This document shows, piece after piece, positions 11,433 to 21,942 of a stretch of 64,000 bases of DNA (positions are counted from its first letter, which is position 1; every line of letters starts with the position of its first letter). The stretch lies in assembly GCA_023935145.1 (NCBI GenBank), contig CM043698.1, positions 41,627,501-41,691,500 of the forward strand, written 5' to 3'. The notes under the pieces were generated by a model that ran no database searches, had not been told where the DNA came from, and saw only the letters and a list, made by a program, of their open reading frames with translations. Source of the DNA: Bretschneidera sinensis (Eukaryota > Streptophyta > Magnoliopsida > Brassicales > Akaniaceae). The translations under genes were made by a program, and so were the position numbers.

Positions 11433-11760
11433 TGAATCTGAGGAGTTGGTACTTAGTCTAGACTATTCGAAGTTTGGTGTTTTGAATCTGAGGAGTTCAC
11501 ACTCAATCAAAAACTGCTCAGAGTTTTAGTGATTAGAGCCCGAGGAGTTGACCATTAGTCAACATTGCTCGGAGTTTTAGCGATTGAAGTCTGAGGAGTT
11601 GACATTCAATCAAAACTGCTCAAAATTTTGGTGATTAGAGTTCGAGGAGTTGACATTCAATCAAAACTGCTCAAAGTTTTGGTGATTGGAATTTGAGGAG
11701 TTGATATTCAGTCAAAACTTCTCAGAGTTTTGATGATTGGAGTCCGAGGAGTTGACCGGG
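11433..11760. repeat. 51-bp minisatellite in the Tat 3' region
   Basis: About six diverged units each begin near GAGGAGTTGACATTCAATC and contain ACTGCTCAAAGTTTTGGTG. The three best-kept copies are spaced 51 bp apart. Tandem repeats next to the 3' LTR are typical of Tat elements. Confidence 0.8.
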
Positions 11761-11789
11761 TCAACACTACTCGAAGTCTTTGGAGAAGT

Positions 11790-12083
11790 ATGAGGAGTTA
11801 ATCATGGACTCCAACTGCTTGAAGTCTTTGTAAAAGTCTGAGGAGTTGGACATGGACTCCAATTGCTCAAAGTCTTTGGAGAAGCATGAGGAATTTATCA
11901 TGGATTCCAACTGCTCAGAGTCTTTGGAGAAGTCCAAGGAGTTGGACATGGACTCCAACTGTTCGAAGTCTTTAGAGAAACATGAGGAGTTGATCATGGA
12001 CTCTAACTACTCGAAGTCTTTAGAGAAGTCCGAAGAACTGAACATGGACTCCAACTACTCGGAGTCTTTGGAGAAGTACGATG
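11790..12083. repeat. 48-bp minisatellite in the Tat 3' region
   Basis: Six units of 48 bp share GAGGAGTTGGACATGGACTC and AAGTCTTTGGAGAAG. Alternate copies are more alike, hinting at a 96-bp higher-order unit. Because 48 is a multiple of 3, frames stay open on both strands with 16-residue repeats; this is not evidence of a protein. Confidence 0.88.
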
Positions 12084-12462
12084 AGAAAGTGCTTGGTTTT
12101 ATAGAATGAACTTCATAGGGGAACTTAATAGGGCTTCCTGGCCCTTTCATTCTTGTGGATTTTTGGTGCAATGGGCCATTGTTTGTTTTTTGGACCCAAG
12201 ATTTTAGACTTTAAGCCTAAAAATGCTAAGCCTTAAGCCATAGGGCTTAACCCTCGTGTCTAGACCTATCTTCTTGGCCCATTGTTTGGTCATTAATTAA
12301 GGATATTTTGAGTCGTCTTTTTAAATGTTGATGAGCGGTGGCCTAGGTCTTAGGGTTTTTCAAGATGCGGTATCTTTCTTGATTGTGGAGAAAGGTATTG
12401 GTTTGATGTTTAAGAATACGGGTGAGTAAATAATACCTCCTCATTCTATGTGTGAGGGACTC

Positions 12463-12470
12463 TATATAAA
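12463..12470 (+). promoter_or_regulatory. TATA box of the antisense gene in the Tat element
   Basis: A perfect TATATAAA lies in CTCTATATAAAGAG, about 300 bases before the antisense start codon at 12766. It is on the strand opposite to gag-pol. Confidence 0.6.
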
Positions 12471-12765
12471 GAGAAAGGATTTCCTTTGCTCTTTACTTTA
12501 TTGCGATTCATAAAAATTTTGAGAGCCTTTAGAATCTGATAGCCTTCTGAGTTTTGAGAGCCTTCTAAGTTTTATGAGCTTTCGGAGTTTCAAGAGCCTT
12601 TTGAATTCTAAGAACTTGGAGTGTATGCCTACTCGGAGTTTGGAAGTTTGAGAGCTTGGAGTGTTTATCTATACAGGAGCTCAGATTTTGGGAGTTTCAG
12701 AGCTCGGTACTCAGCATTTGAACTTCTCAGAGCCCTAGACCGGTGAGTCCTATTCTCCTTCACTC

Positions 12766-14736
12766 ATGTCTTATTTCGATATTTACCATGATAGATGTAG
12801 TGGTAGTGATAACAATAATGGTAGCGGTAGTGTTAGCAGTAAAAGTATTTGGAAAGTAGGGGTAGTAGCAGTGATAACAGCCGTAGTAGTAACAAAGACT
12901 TGTTGGTCGAGGTAAATGTCTCATCGGGAGACTTTCATGCCCTAGTTCTATATGAGAGGGATGAGTATTCTTCTTCCTCTTCCGAGGACAATCATGCTTT
13001 GTGTATGTTTCGAGAGGAAATGGGAGAGGATGAAAGGCCAAATATAGGTTTTGCGGCTAACCTCTCCCCTAACACACTGACAGATGACGAGCTTGAGAAA
13101 ATAAGAATCATATATAGGATCTTCGAGGAGTTCAAACTTAGATATACCGGGGTTGGAGAGTGTGTATGTGATGACTTTAAGGAATATGAGCTGTGTGTAT
13201 ATGAACATCACTTTAAGGCTGGGCTCAGGTTCTCTCTGCACCCCTTCGTTTATACGGTGCTTAGGTACTATGGAATTGCCCTATGTCAGCTCGTGCCAAA
13301 TTCCATACTCCTTGTTATGGCATTCATCTACGTCAGTATTAAGGTGAATGGGGTAATGAATATGAATGTATTTAAGAACCTATTTTTTATTAGTAAGTAC
13401 AAGGAGAACCTGTGGGTAGTACTGAGCTCTAGGCTAAAAAAGAAAGTTATTAGAGAATACTCCCTCGAGCATCAAGCAATGAAAGAAGAGTTTATTCTAT
13501 GTTTAAAGTGAGAGGGGCTTCGGCTTGCCTTCCTAATGGGACTTGGACTTGGTTAAATCAAATAAGAAACCCAATCTTTTGAGGAGAGAGATAGACAACC
13601 TACAGGATATGATTGGCGATAAGATTATGATTGAGCTCTTCTACCAAAATGCCGAGTTGGCTAGGCTCAGGCTTTGCCTTGAAGGTCCAAACGAGCAAAT
13701 AAATTCGAGTCTTTTCCCTTATACTTGTTTTTCTTTCTCTATTTCTGGTACTTATGCCTTGTTGTTCTTTACAACCATAGACACTCTTAAAGCTACTCAG
13801 AAGGCAGCCAAGTTATCCCAAAAAAGAAGTTGGATGAAGAGGCTCGAGCGTTGGTGGTTCTATCTTCTGTGAAGAAGGCCAACGCAAAAAGTTCCTGTAC
13901 CCTTCCCCCTACTCCTATTATAGTGGAGGATGATGTGGCTGCCACTCCCTCCCCTCCTCTAGTGAGAGTTGTTACACCAGTCCAAGCCCATGCCCCGGAT
14001 GTCTTCAGACCGAACTGGTTTGTGAAGGTTGATGACTCGTTCTTCGGGAGTACCAACGTGGCTCAAGAGTACTTGATCTAGGGCATCCTCCTAAAAGACA
14101 TGTCCATACTGACCCATAATCCCATGGAGAGCCTGGCTGTGATGGCCGAGAGTTTGGCCTCTCAGGTATCCTATGATCCTCTAAGTTTCATTATGGTATT
14201 CCTACTTATATCTAATGGGTGTTAATCTTGCTTTATTTTTCTCAATCGAGCATAGCTTCGGGCATTCTCTCCCACTGATGCCTTATTCTCGATAGAATAT
14301 TGGGGAATTGCCGCAAATTCATTTAGACCTTGCAGGAGTCTCTAGCAGGTCAAGTGGTGGGGACTGACCGATGGGAGAAAGAGTAGACCCTGCTAATGGA
14401 AGACCTTGAGGAAGCCTGGTCGGAGCAAAGAGTTTCTGAGGCGGAGCTGTCTAAACTCTGAGACGAAAAAGAGGCTGCCGAGAGGGCCTTGGCTAACTTC
14501 AAAGTGTCTTAGGAGTTTAAGTCGGCAGTAGAGGCGATGTGATGGCAGGCGACTTTTACCTCAGGGGCTTCAAAGAGGCCAAGTAGCAAGCTTTGGCTGC
14601 CTACCCCGACTATGACTTCTCCATGGTGGAGATCCTCTCTGATGAGAAAGATTTTGAGGACGAGGGTTCATCCCCTGCAGTTAAGGATAGGGGCCAGGCC
14701 TTTACTACAGAAGAGGATGAGGTGGACAAAGAGTAA
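12766..14736 (+). pseudogene. antisense ORF of the Tat element (Transposase_28-like), frame-broken
   Basis: The plus-strand reading starts at ATG 12766 with a Ser/Gly/Asn-rich N-terminus (MSYFDIYHDRCSGSDNNNG), shifts frame near 12845, and continues to TGA at 13509. It includes FKAGLRFSLHPFVYTVLRYY and ALCQLVPNS, the signature of the putative gypsy-type transposon family (PF04195). Two GT-AG introns are likely: 13685-13780 (pyrimidine-rich 3' end) and 14166-14255. A frameshift lies in the A-run near 13820. An acidic, partly coiled C-terminal part ends at TAA 14734-14736. Extra antisense ORFs downstream of integrase are known in this lineage; their function is unknown. Confidence 0.75.
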
Positions 14737-14798
14737 GATTTCTTTTCTTTTTTTTACTTTTTTCAATTAGTGCCACTTTGTAAAAACTTTTATATGTT

Positions 14799-14804
14799 AA
14801 TAAA
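14799..14804 (+). terminator. poly(A) signal of the antisense gene
   Basis: AATAAA lies 63 bases after the antisense stop codon, before the integrase remnant begins on the other strand. Confidence 0.5.
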
Positions 14805-15041
14805 GATAGCTTTTCTTGTTTTCCATTTGCCTAAGTGTTGTATACCCTTACTTATAATCAAGATAAGAAGCCAAGAGGAAACAGGCCTCAGGCTCTTTTT
14901 TGGCATAAGAGAGACTAAAATCTTGGGGAATAATAAACCATTTTCTTAAGAATAAGAATTACATCCATACTTAGCAAAAAACAGGTGAAATAAAATTGGG
15001 GAAACTAAATTGGTGATGGCCAGGGAACCCTCAGAGGGACT

Positions 15042-16020
15042 TTACTGGTAGAACTTGCGAAGGTTCTTTGCATTCCAAGTGCGCAGCACTGATTTACTGT
15101 CCAATTCTTCAAGCTTGAACATGCTTGCTCGGTAAACTTTCTTGATGCGATAGGGACCTTCCCAATTTGGGAAAAGTTTCCCCATCTTCTGGGGGTGATA
15201 TACCTTGTTCTTTCTTAGAACCAGGTCGTGCAATCTGAAAGCTCTCTCTTTGACTCGGGAGTTATAGTATCTTGATACCCTCTGGTGGTAGGTGGAAAGC
15301 TTAATTTGAGCTTTGTCTCTAACCTCATCGATTAAGTCAGCATTTATCTAGAGTATCTCTTCTTTATCGGCTTCATTGTAGTTTTTTAACCGTAAAGACT
15401 GTGTTCCTATCTTGAGGGGTATTACAGCCTCGGATCCGTAAGCCAAGAAAAATGAAGTCTCCCTAGTGGGCGTCCGAGAGGTGGTACAGTAGTCCCAAAG
15501 GATATTTGGGACATGGTTGACCCACTGTTGGTTAGCATCATCAAGTCTTTTCTTGATGCCTTGCAAAAGAGTTTTGTTTGTCACTTCAACTTGTCCATTG
15601 GCCGGGGGATAGCCTGCCAAAGAAAAATTTTGCTCAATCTGGAGATCTTGGCAGAAAGACTTGAACCGAGTGCTATTAAACTGCGTACCACTGTCGGTGA
15701 CCAACACCCTAGGTATACCGAATCTATAAACAATTGACTTCTAGACAAATTCTCGGGTTTGATAGTCAAAAATGCTGTCGAGGGGTTCGGCTTCTACCCA
15801 CTTGGTGAAATAATAGATGACTACTATCAAATACTTCTTTTGCCTCGGTGTCTACTGGAATGGGCCAAGGATATCCATTCCCCATGTGGTGAGGGGAAGA
15901 GGACTAAAGATTGACATCAAGAGATTGGTTGGCCGCTAAGGGATAGAGGCATGTTCCTGACAAGTCTTGCACTTTCTTACAATCTCAGCTGCATCACGGC
16001 TCATCTAGAGTAAATAGTAA
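15042..16020 (-). pseudogene. integrase of the Tat element, broken
   Basis: Pieces on the minus strand give a CxxC of the zinc-binding N-terminus (KCKTCQEH), then the catalytic core with the three acidic sites visible (GMDILGPF, LVTDSGTQFN, NGQVEVTNKTLL), and a C-terminal part with NWEGPYRIKKVYRASMFKLE. Stops and frameshifts separate the pieces, so no full integrase can be made. Confidence 0.85.
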
Positions 16021-16485
16021 CCATAGTAGAGTATTTTGAATGCTAATGCTTGGCCTCCAAGATGATTTCCACATATTCCTTGGTGTACCTCTTTGAGGGC
16101 ATAATTGGCATCAGTTATGCCTAGACATTTTAGATACGGAGTGATAAGTCCTTTTTTTGTATAGCTGTCTATTAATTACAGCATACCTCGAGGCACGAAA
16201 GATGAGTTTTTTAGCCTCGTCCTTCTAACCTAGAGTGTGCCATCCGCTAAGTAGCTGAGAATGGAGTCCATCCAGGTTTGTTCCTTGACAAGTGGTATAA
16301 CCTGTACTTCGTCAATGCTTGGAGTTGGAAGTGTTTCTAAATAAATAGAATGAGTGAAGTCAGAATGTCTGGAGGAGACGAGGCGAGCCGAGCCGAGCCG
16401 AGCCGAGCCTAGCCAGGGTGTCTGCCTTCGTGTTTTCTGCCCGGTGTACTTGGGCTATTCGAAACTTTTTGAAGGTAGTTCTGAG

Positions 16486-17265
16486 CTAACGGGATTTTTC
16501 AATATACCTTGCAATTTTTACTCCTTTGGTCTCTAATTCGTCGATCATCTGGTTTACCACCAATTGTGAGTCACTATAAACTTCTAAAGCCTTGACGGCT
16601 AGCATTTTGGCGAGTTTCATTCCAATAAGTGATGCCTCGTACTTGACCTCATTTTTTGAGGCTTTGAACCAAAACCTTAGGGCGTACTCAACAGTGAATG
16701 CTTCAGGGCTGCTAAGGATGAAACTCGTTCTAGACCTGCTATAATTGGATGAACTATCCATATACAGTGTCCAGTTTAGTGTTTGCTCAACTTTCTTTAA
16801 GGCCTCTACTGGACCGTTGAGAAAAGTCATCTCAATTATGAAATTCGTCAGAGTCTGTGCTTTGATAGAGGTACAGAGCTTGTACCAAATATCAAATTCA
16901 CCCAGCTTGATGGACTATCTAACCACTGTTCTAGAGATTTTCGGCTTATAGAGGACTTGCCACAGATGTTGATTAGTAAGGAGCACTATGGTATGAGCTT
17001 GAAAGTACTGCCGTAACTTCCTGGTCATGATACAGAGAACATAGGCTAATTTTTTATCGGGAGATATCTTGTTTCCGCGTCGTGCAAAACTCGACTGATA
17101 TAATAAATGGGTTTTTGTATCCCTATGTCTTCTCAAATTAAGACCGAGGTTACCACAACCTGGCTTGCTGATAGGTTGAGAAATAGCTATTCTCCTGCGA
17201 CTGCCTTGGTTATGAGAGGTGGTGAGCTCAAGTATTTTTTTAGCTCTTCGAACACTTTTTGACAT
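16486..17265 (-). pseudogene. RNase H and second RNase H of the Tat element, broken
   Basis: The upstream piece (17265-16915) is the RT-linked RNase H, with KLAYVLCIMTRKLRQYFQAH. The next piece (16830-16486) is a second RNase H with YMDSSSN, NEVKYEASLIG and VYSDSQLVVNQ, keeping its acidic positions. A second, archaeal-type RNase H is a known mark of the Tat lineage and supports the element's classification. Confidence 0.78.
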
Positions 17266-17273
17266 TCTTCATC

Positions 17274-18464
17274 CTAAGTGAAGTCCTTAGGTTTTTTAAT
17301 TGATCTGAAAAAGGGCAAACATCTCTCAGCAGATTTAGACATAAAGCGGTTGAGTGTAACTATTCTCCCGGTTAATCTTTGCACTTCTTTAATGTTCTGA
17401 GGAGTAGTCATATCCATGATCACCCTTAGTTTCTCAAGGTTGGCCTCTTTCTCTCGCTGTGTTATCATGAAGCCTAAAAACTTCCCATCGATGACTCCAA
17501 AGGCGCACTTAGTTAGGTTTAACCTATTCTGGTGGCGATAGAGTATCCCAAATGCTTCTTTCAAGTCTGACTCGTGATCTCTAAAGCGATGATGCTTTTG
17601 AAAAGCATGTCATCCACATAGACTTCCATGTTCCTCTTTATATGCTCCCTGAAAATCTTATTGACCAGCCTTTGGTAAGTGGCTCCCGTATTCTTAAACC
17701 CAAACGACATTATCTTGTAATAGTATAGGCTTGATCTATGATAAAGGCAGTCTTGGGTCTATCGAATTTGTGCAATACCCGAAGTATGCGTCCATGAAAC
17801 TGAGCAATTCATGCTCAAATGGGGCATCAACCAGCTGGTCGATCCGAGGCAGGGGAAAACTAGCATTCAAGCATACCTTGTTGAGGTCTGTGAAATCGAT
17901 GCAAATCCTCTACTTATCATTAGGCTTTTTAACCATCACAACATTGGCGATCCAGTCCGGATAATTGATTTATTCAACAAAACCAGCCGTTAAGAGCTTG
18001 TCTACTTCTTCTTTGATGACACTTTATCGTTCAGGGGCGAATGTCCTTTTTTTTTAGACTACAAGTCAATGATTCGAGTCCACATTTAGCCGATGGACAA
18101 TAACTGAGGAATCGATCCCAGGCATGTTGAAGGTTGACCAGGCGAAAAGATGCTGGTTTCTCCGTAGAAATGAGATCAATGAATCTTTGAGATCTTTAGT
18201 GAGACCAAATCCAATCAATACAGTCTTAGATTCCCCTTCGCTCAAGGGAATAGGGATAAGTTCCTTTTTCGATTGTCCTTGTGGAGTTTTGAGTTCATAC
18301 CATAAGTCTTTTATTTCTAAGGGCAAAGCCTCAACCTTCCTTCGGTCATTAATAGAATTTAGGTAGCAAGACCAGGAAGCTTGCCAATTGCCTTGAACCT
18401 CCCCCACACCTTCACTAGTAGGAAAATTTACCTTCAGGTGGTATGTAGAGACCACTGCCTTCAT
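17274..18464 (-). pseudogene. reverse transcriptase of the Tat element, broken
   Basis: The N-terminal part (18464-18066) includes FLRRNQHLFAWSTFNMPGID. The catalytic YVDD is intact at 17620-17609 within MEVYVDDM. The palm/thumb part (17564-17274) includes NLTKCAFGVIDGKFLGFMIT. The pieces lie in different frames with stops between them. Confidence 0.85.
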
Positions 18465-18469
18465 CTTAT

Positions 18470-18800
18470 TAAGGGTTGGTTCCCTAGTATTACATTGTAC
18501 GAAGATGGATGACTTATTACCAAGAACATAGTTTATACGATGATGATATATGGTGGAGTCCTACAATGACTGGGATGACTATACTCCCTTTGGTAAACAC
18601 CGATGTCCTAGAAAAATCATACAGATGAGATGATATTAGCCTCAGTTAATCCTTTTTCAACTTCATATGCTGGAAAGCTTCGTAGAAAATGATAGCTACC
18701 AAGTTTTCATTTTCTATTAGAACTCGCTCGACGTTGTAGTTAGCAATGACTAGAGAGATAACCATAACGTCATCATGTGGAGTCTGTACTTCATCCAAAT
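18470..18800 (-). pseudogene. protease region of the Tat element, active site lost
   Basis: The minus strand reads PHDDVMVISLVIANYNVERV, the usual lead-in to the aspartic protease site. The expected D-T/S-G triad is replaced by residues reading LIENENLVAI. A hydrophobic flap-like stretch precedes the RT part. Confidence 0.6.
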
Positions 18801-19122
18801 CTTAATAAAAAAAAAGTTATTGCCTAGTCTGTTTTGATTCATTTGTAGGGCCTACTAACTGATACCAGTGACTAGGTGTAGGCTCTCCTTCCACAGGCAG
18901 ATTGACCCCCAGCAGCTGGTCCTCTAAAGATAGTCTTGATTATGCCAGTGATGGCAAGAGGATGCCCTCAGTTTTTCCGACAGTGCTTCTCTTACTGGAC
19001 AGGTTTCCTTGGACTCTGCTTGGGGCTCCTCTTGGGAGTCTAGCATTCTCTATACGGCTTCTCCAAGACTTGTTGAGATGGGCGGTGAGGGCGATCTTTG
19101 TAATCTGTAACTTGTGAGATCT

Positions 19123-20811
19123 GATATATTCCCTTAAATACCCCCTCTAGATGAGGGACTTAAGTTGTTGTTTGAGTATGTGGCATACGTCGGTGTCATG
19201 ACCGTGGTCCTTGTGGAAGTGACACCACTTAGATCGGTTTCTGCTAGGGTAAAGTGGCCTTGAAGGCCATTGAAGGAGGTCTCAATCCTGGATATTCAGG
19301 AGTATATTCGTCTTAGAGGCGTACAAAGGGGTTAAGTTCTGGAAGAAAATGGGAGCTCTTGCTCTCCCTTTCGGACGTGATTTCCTGACTAAGCTCTTTC
19401 TGAGTTTGCTAGGGTCTTTTTTTTTGTCCATTCCACCTTCTCTCTCTCTTCTAAAGACCTGATCGTTTTTCGTGATCATGTATTTTTAGACTCGCGCGAG
19501 TATGTCGTTCATATCTCTGGAAGAGTGCTTAGTCAACTTGAAATAGAATATTCCCAACTTAAGCCTATTCTAAAAGGCTAAAGTCTAGATGGCAGGGTCT
19601 AGGTCAAGGATTTACCAAGTAGCTGCGTTAAATAGGGAGATGTATTTCCAAAGCCTTTCTCCTTTACGCTGGATGATACTGAAGAGGCTTTGTGAAGTTT
19701 TCTGTGGCCCATTGCTGCTCAGGAAGCGAGATGCTAAGATGTAACTCAGTTCTTTGAAGGAGCCGATACTGCCAGATTTGAGATGGTTGTATCAGGTGTT
19801 AGTAGTTTCTTTTAGGGTCAAAGGAAAAGCCATGTACATAATGGCGTCAGGATAACAGTGCAGCATCATGATAGTCTTGTAATGCTAGAGATGATCTAAA
19901 AGATCTGTGGTTCCATTGTATGGTTTGATAACCGGCATCCAAAAATGCCGAGGGAGAGGAACTTTGATATATTCCCTTAAATAACCCCTCTGGATGAGGG
20001 ACTTAAGTTATTGTTTGAGTGTGTGGCATTCCTCGATGTCATGACCATGGTCCTTGTGGAAGTGATACCACTTAGATTGGTTTCTGCTAGGGTAAAGTGG
20101 TCTTGAAGGCCAATGAAGGAGGTTTTGGTCCTGGATATTCAGGAGTATATTCGTCTTAGAAGCGTACAAGGGGGTGAAGTTCTGGAAGAAAATGGGAGCT
20201 CTTGCTCTCCCTTTTCAAACGTGATTTCTTGACTAAGCTATCTTTGAGTTTGCTAGGGTCCCTTATTCTTTTGTCCATTCCACCTTCTTTCTCTCTTCTA
20301 AAGGCTTGATCATTTTTCGTGATCAAGTATTTTAAGGCTCACGCAAGTATGTCGTTCATATCCCTGGGAGGGTGCTTGGTCAACTTGAAACAGAATGTTC
20401 CCAACTTAAGCCCATCCTAAAAGGCTAAAGTCTAGATGGCAGAGTCTAGGTCAGGGATTTCCCAAGCAGCTGCGTTAAACAGGGAGATGTATTCCCAAAG
20501 CCTTTCTCTTTTACGCTGGATGATACTGAAGAGGCTTTGTGAAGTTTTTTGTGGCTCATTGCTGCTCAGGAAGTGAGATGTTAAGACGTAGCTCAGTTCT
20601 TTGAAGGAGCCGATACTGCCAGATTTGATATGGTTGTATCAGGTGTTAATAGTTTTTTTTAGGGCCAAAGCAAAAGCCATGCACATAACAGCGTCAGGAT
20701 AACAGTGCAGCATTATGATAGTCTTGTGATGTTAGAGACGATCTAAGAGATCTGTGGTTCTATCGTACGCTTTGATAACCAGTATCCAAAAATGCCGAGG
20801 GAGAGGAACTT
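19123..20811. repeat. 843-bp tandem duplication within Tat gag
   Basis: Unit 1 is 19123-19965 and unit 2 is 19966-20811. Both start GATATATTCCCTTAAATA and end near GCCGAGGGAGAGGAACTT. They differ at several per cent of sites by eye, so the duplication is not an assembly copy. Confidence 0.9.
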
Positions 20812-20980
20812 CGAGGATCTTCTGAGTTAAAGGCGAATCTTTTGAGATAAGGTCATCGAGGACGTTGGTGTTCCTTGCTCTAAAGGTTTTGTTTATTCTT
20901 TGGTCCATGTCCTCTAATTTTTTTATCCAAATCAGTGAGATTTTTGGATGCTGAGAAGTTTTGAGACCTTTCACTGGCAT
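19123..20980 (-). pseudogene. gag of the Tat element, internally duplicated
   Basis: The N-terminal piece (20980-20732) includes KILEVPLPRHFWILVIKAYD, the usual start of the Tat gag domain. The rest holds two copies of an 843-bp stretch, each with a retrotransposon gag domain (FKELSYVLTSHF-like) and a C/H-rich block, WCHFHKDHGHDTDVCHILKQ. Stops and frameshifts occur throughout. Confidence 0.8.
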
Positions 20981-21422
20981 ACGAAGATAATCAGATGGAG
21001 GACTAACCTCTTACGGATTTATGGCCCCCAAGAAGGGTCTTTTGGTGAGATTTTCGTTGTGAGACAGGCGGAGGTGTAGGGTGACCAGCTCTTCCCCTTA
21101 CCTCGGCAGTGAGATCAGTGACATGCCAGGTGAGTTCTTGGAACTGTTGGTGAATCTAAGGGATAGTAAGGTGCGAATCAGGGAGAGTTCCCGGATTCCC
21201 TTGGTACCCGGCTTCTATTATATTTTGGTGAGGATCATGCCCAGTCCGTGGGTCTTATGGTTCGTTGTCGCGCTCAGAGCCAATGCACTCTGAAATAACA
21301 AGAAGTTATGGATTAGTTTATCGTTGTCGGATAGATACTCGTGTGGTGACTAAGCTGGTCCCGACAGTGCTTTTGGGTAGCATGATAACAGGAAAGTTCG
21401 TTAATCCTTCATAATAGAAGGT

Positions 21423-21438
21423 CCTCCTTCTAGCACCA
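21423..21438 (-). other. primer binding site of the Tat element
   Basis: The minus strand reads TGGTGCTAGAAGGAGG three bases inside the 5' LTR. It ends in TGG like a tRNA 3' CCA complement. The matching tRNA was not identified. Confidence 0.55.
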
Positions 21439-21441
21439 ATC

Positions 21442-21942
21442 TGTTGATGCCAAAATTCTTCCGAGAGCTGAACCACCGAAGAGTGGAACCTACACACACA
21501 AAACGGAGCTAAAACCTAAAGTCACGGAGGTCCGGGGGGTGCCTCCGAAGGACTCTCCGATGCCTATGTTAGTTTAGGGCTTTTTTTAGAGAATGAAGGA
21601 AATAAAAAACAATGGGGGTGTGAGTTGAGGAATTGTGTGTACCTTTTGGTTTATGAGGGCCCCTATTTATAGTGTGCAGGAGTAGAGTTTGATCGGGATA
21701 GCAACTGTAGTGTTAGGATAGGAGTGGTACTCTTTTAGAGTTATCCATTTGCTGTGCAAATTTATCCAGAAGTTGGAATGGTGGAACAACATCGAGTATT
21801 ACGGTGTGAAATTACCATTATACCCTTTGCTACATGTTGGGAAGTGATTGGTTATCTTGTCATGGTTAGGGAATTATCATTTCTACCTTGGAGAATGACA
21901 TATATCATTACGTTACTGGTAGAGGAATTTTCTCCCACATCA
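21442..21942 (-). repeat. 5' LTR of the Tat element
   Basis: This 501-bp LTR pairs with 10736-11240. The minus-strand promoter-like TATAAATA is at 21664-21671. Most differences from the other LTR are C/T or G/A, as expected from decay of methylated DNA. Confidence 0.93.

Larger units (their letters stand above)
10736..21942 (-). mobile_element. Tat-lineage Ty3/gypsy LTR retrotransposon, degraded
   Basis: The element is 11.2 kb and flanked by a perfect 5-bp target duplication ATTTC (10731-10735 and 21943-21947). The LTRs are about 500 bp and start TG and end CA. On the minus strand the order is gag, protease, RT, RNase H, second RNase H, integrase, then a long 3' region with an antisense plus-strand gene and minisatellites beside the 3' LTR. 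That layout is known for the Tat lineage. All sense frames are broken. The LTRs differ at roughly 10% of sites by eye, mostly transitions, so the insertion is not recent. It lies in a tandem array upstream of the phosphatase gene. Confidence 0.93.

Noticed and set aside
11433..12083. CRISPR-like array
   Set aside because: The units are contiguous with no unique spacers and lie in a plant retrotransposon.
11767..12109. Open frames on both strands with 16-residue repeats
   Set aside because: They are products of the 48-bp minisatellite, whose period is a multiple of three.
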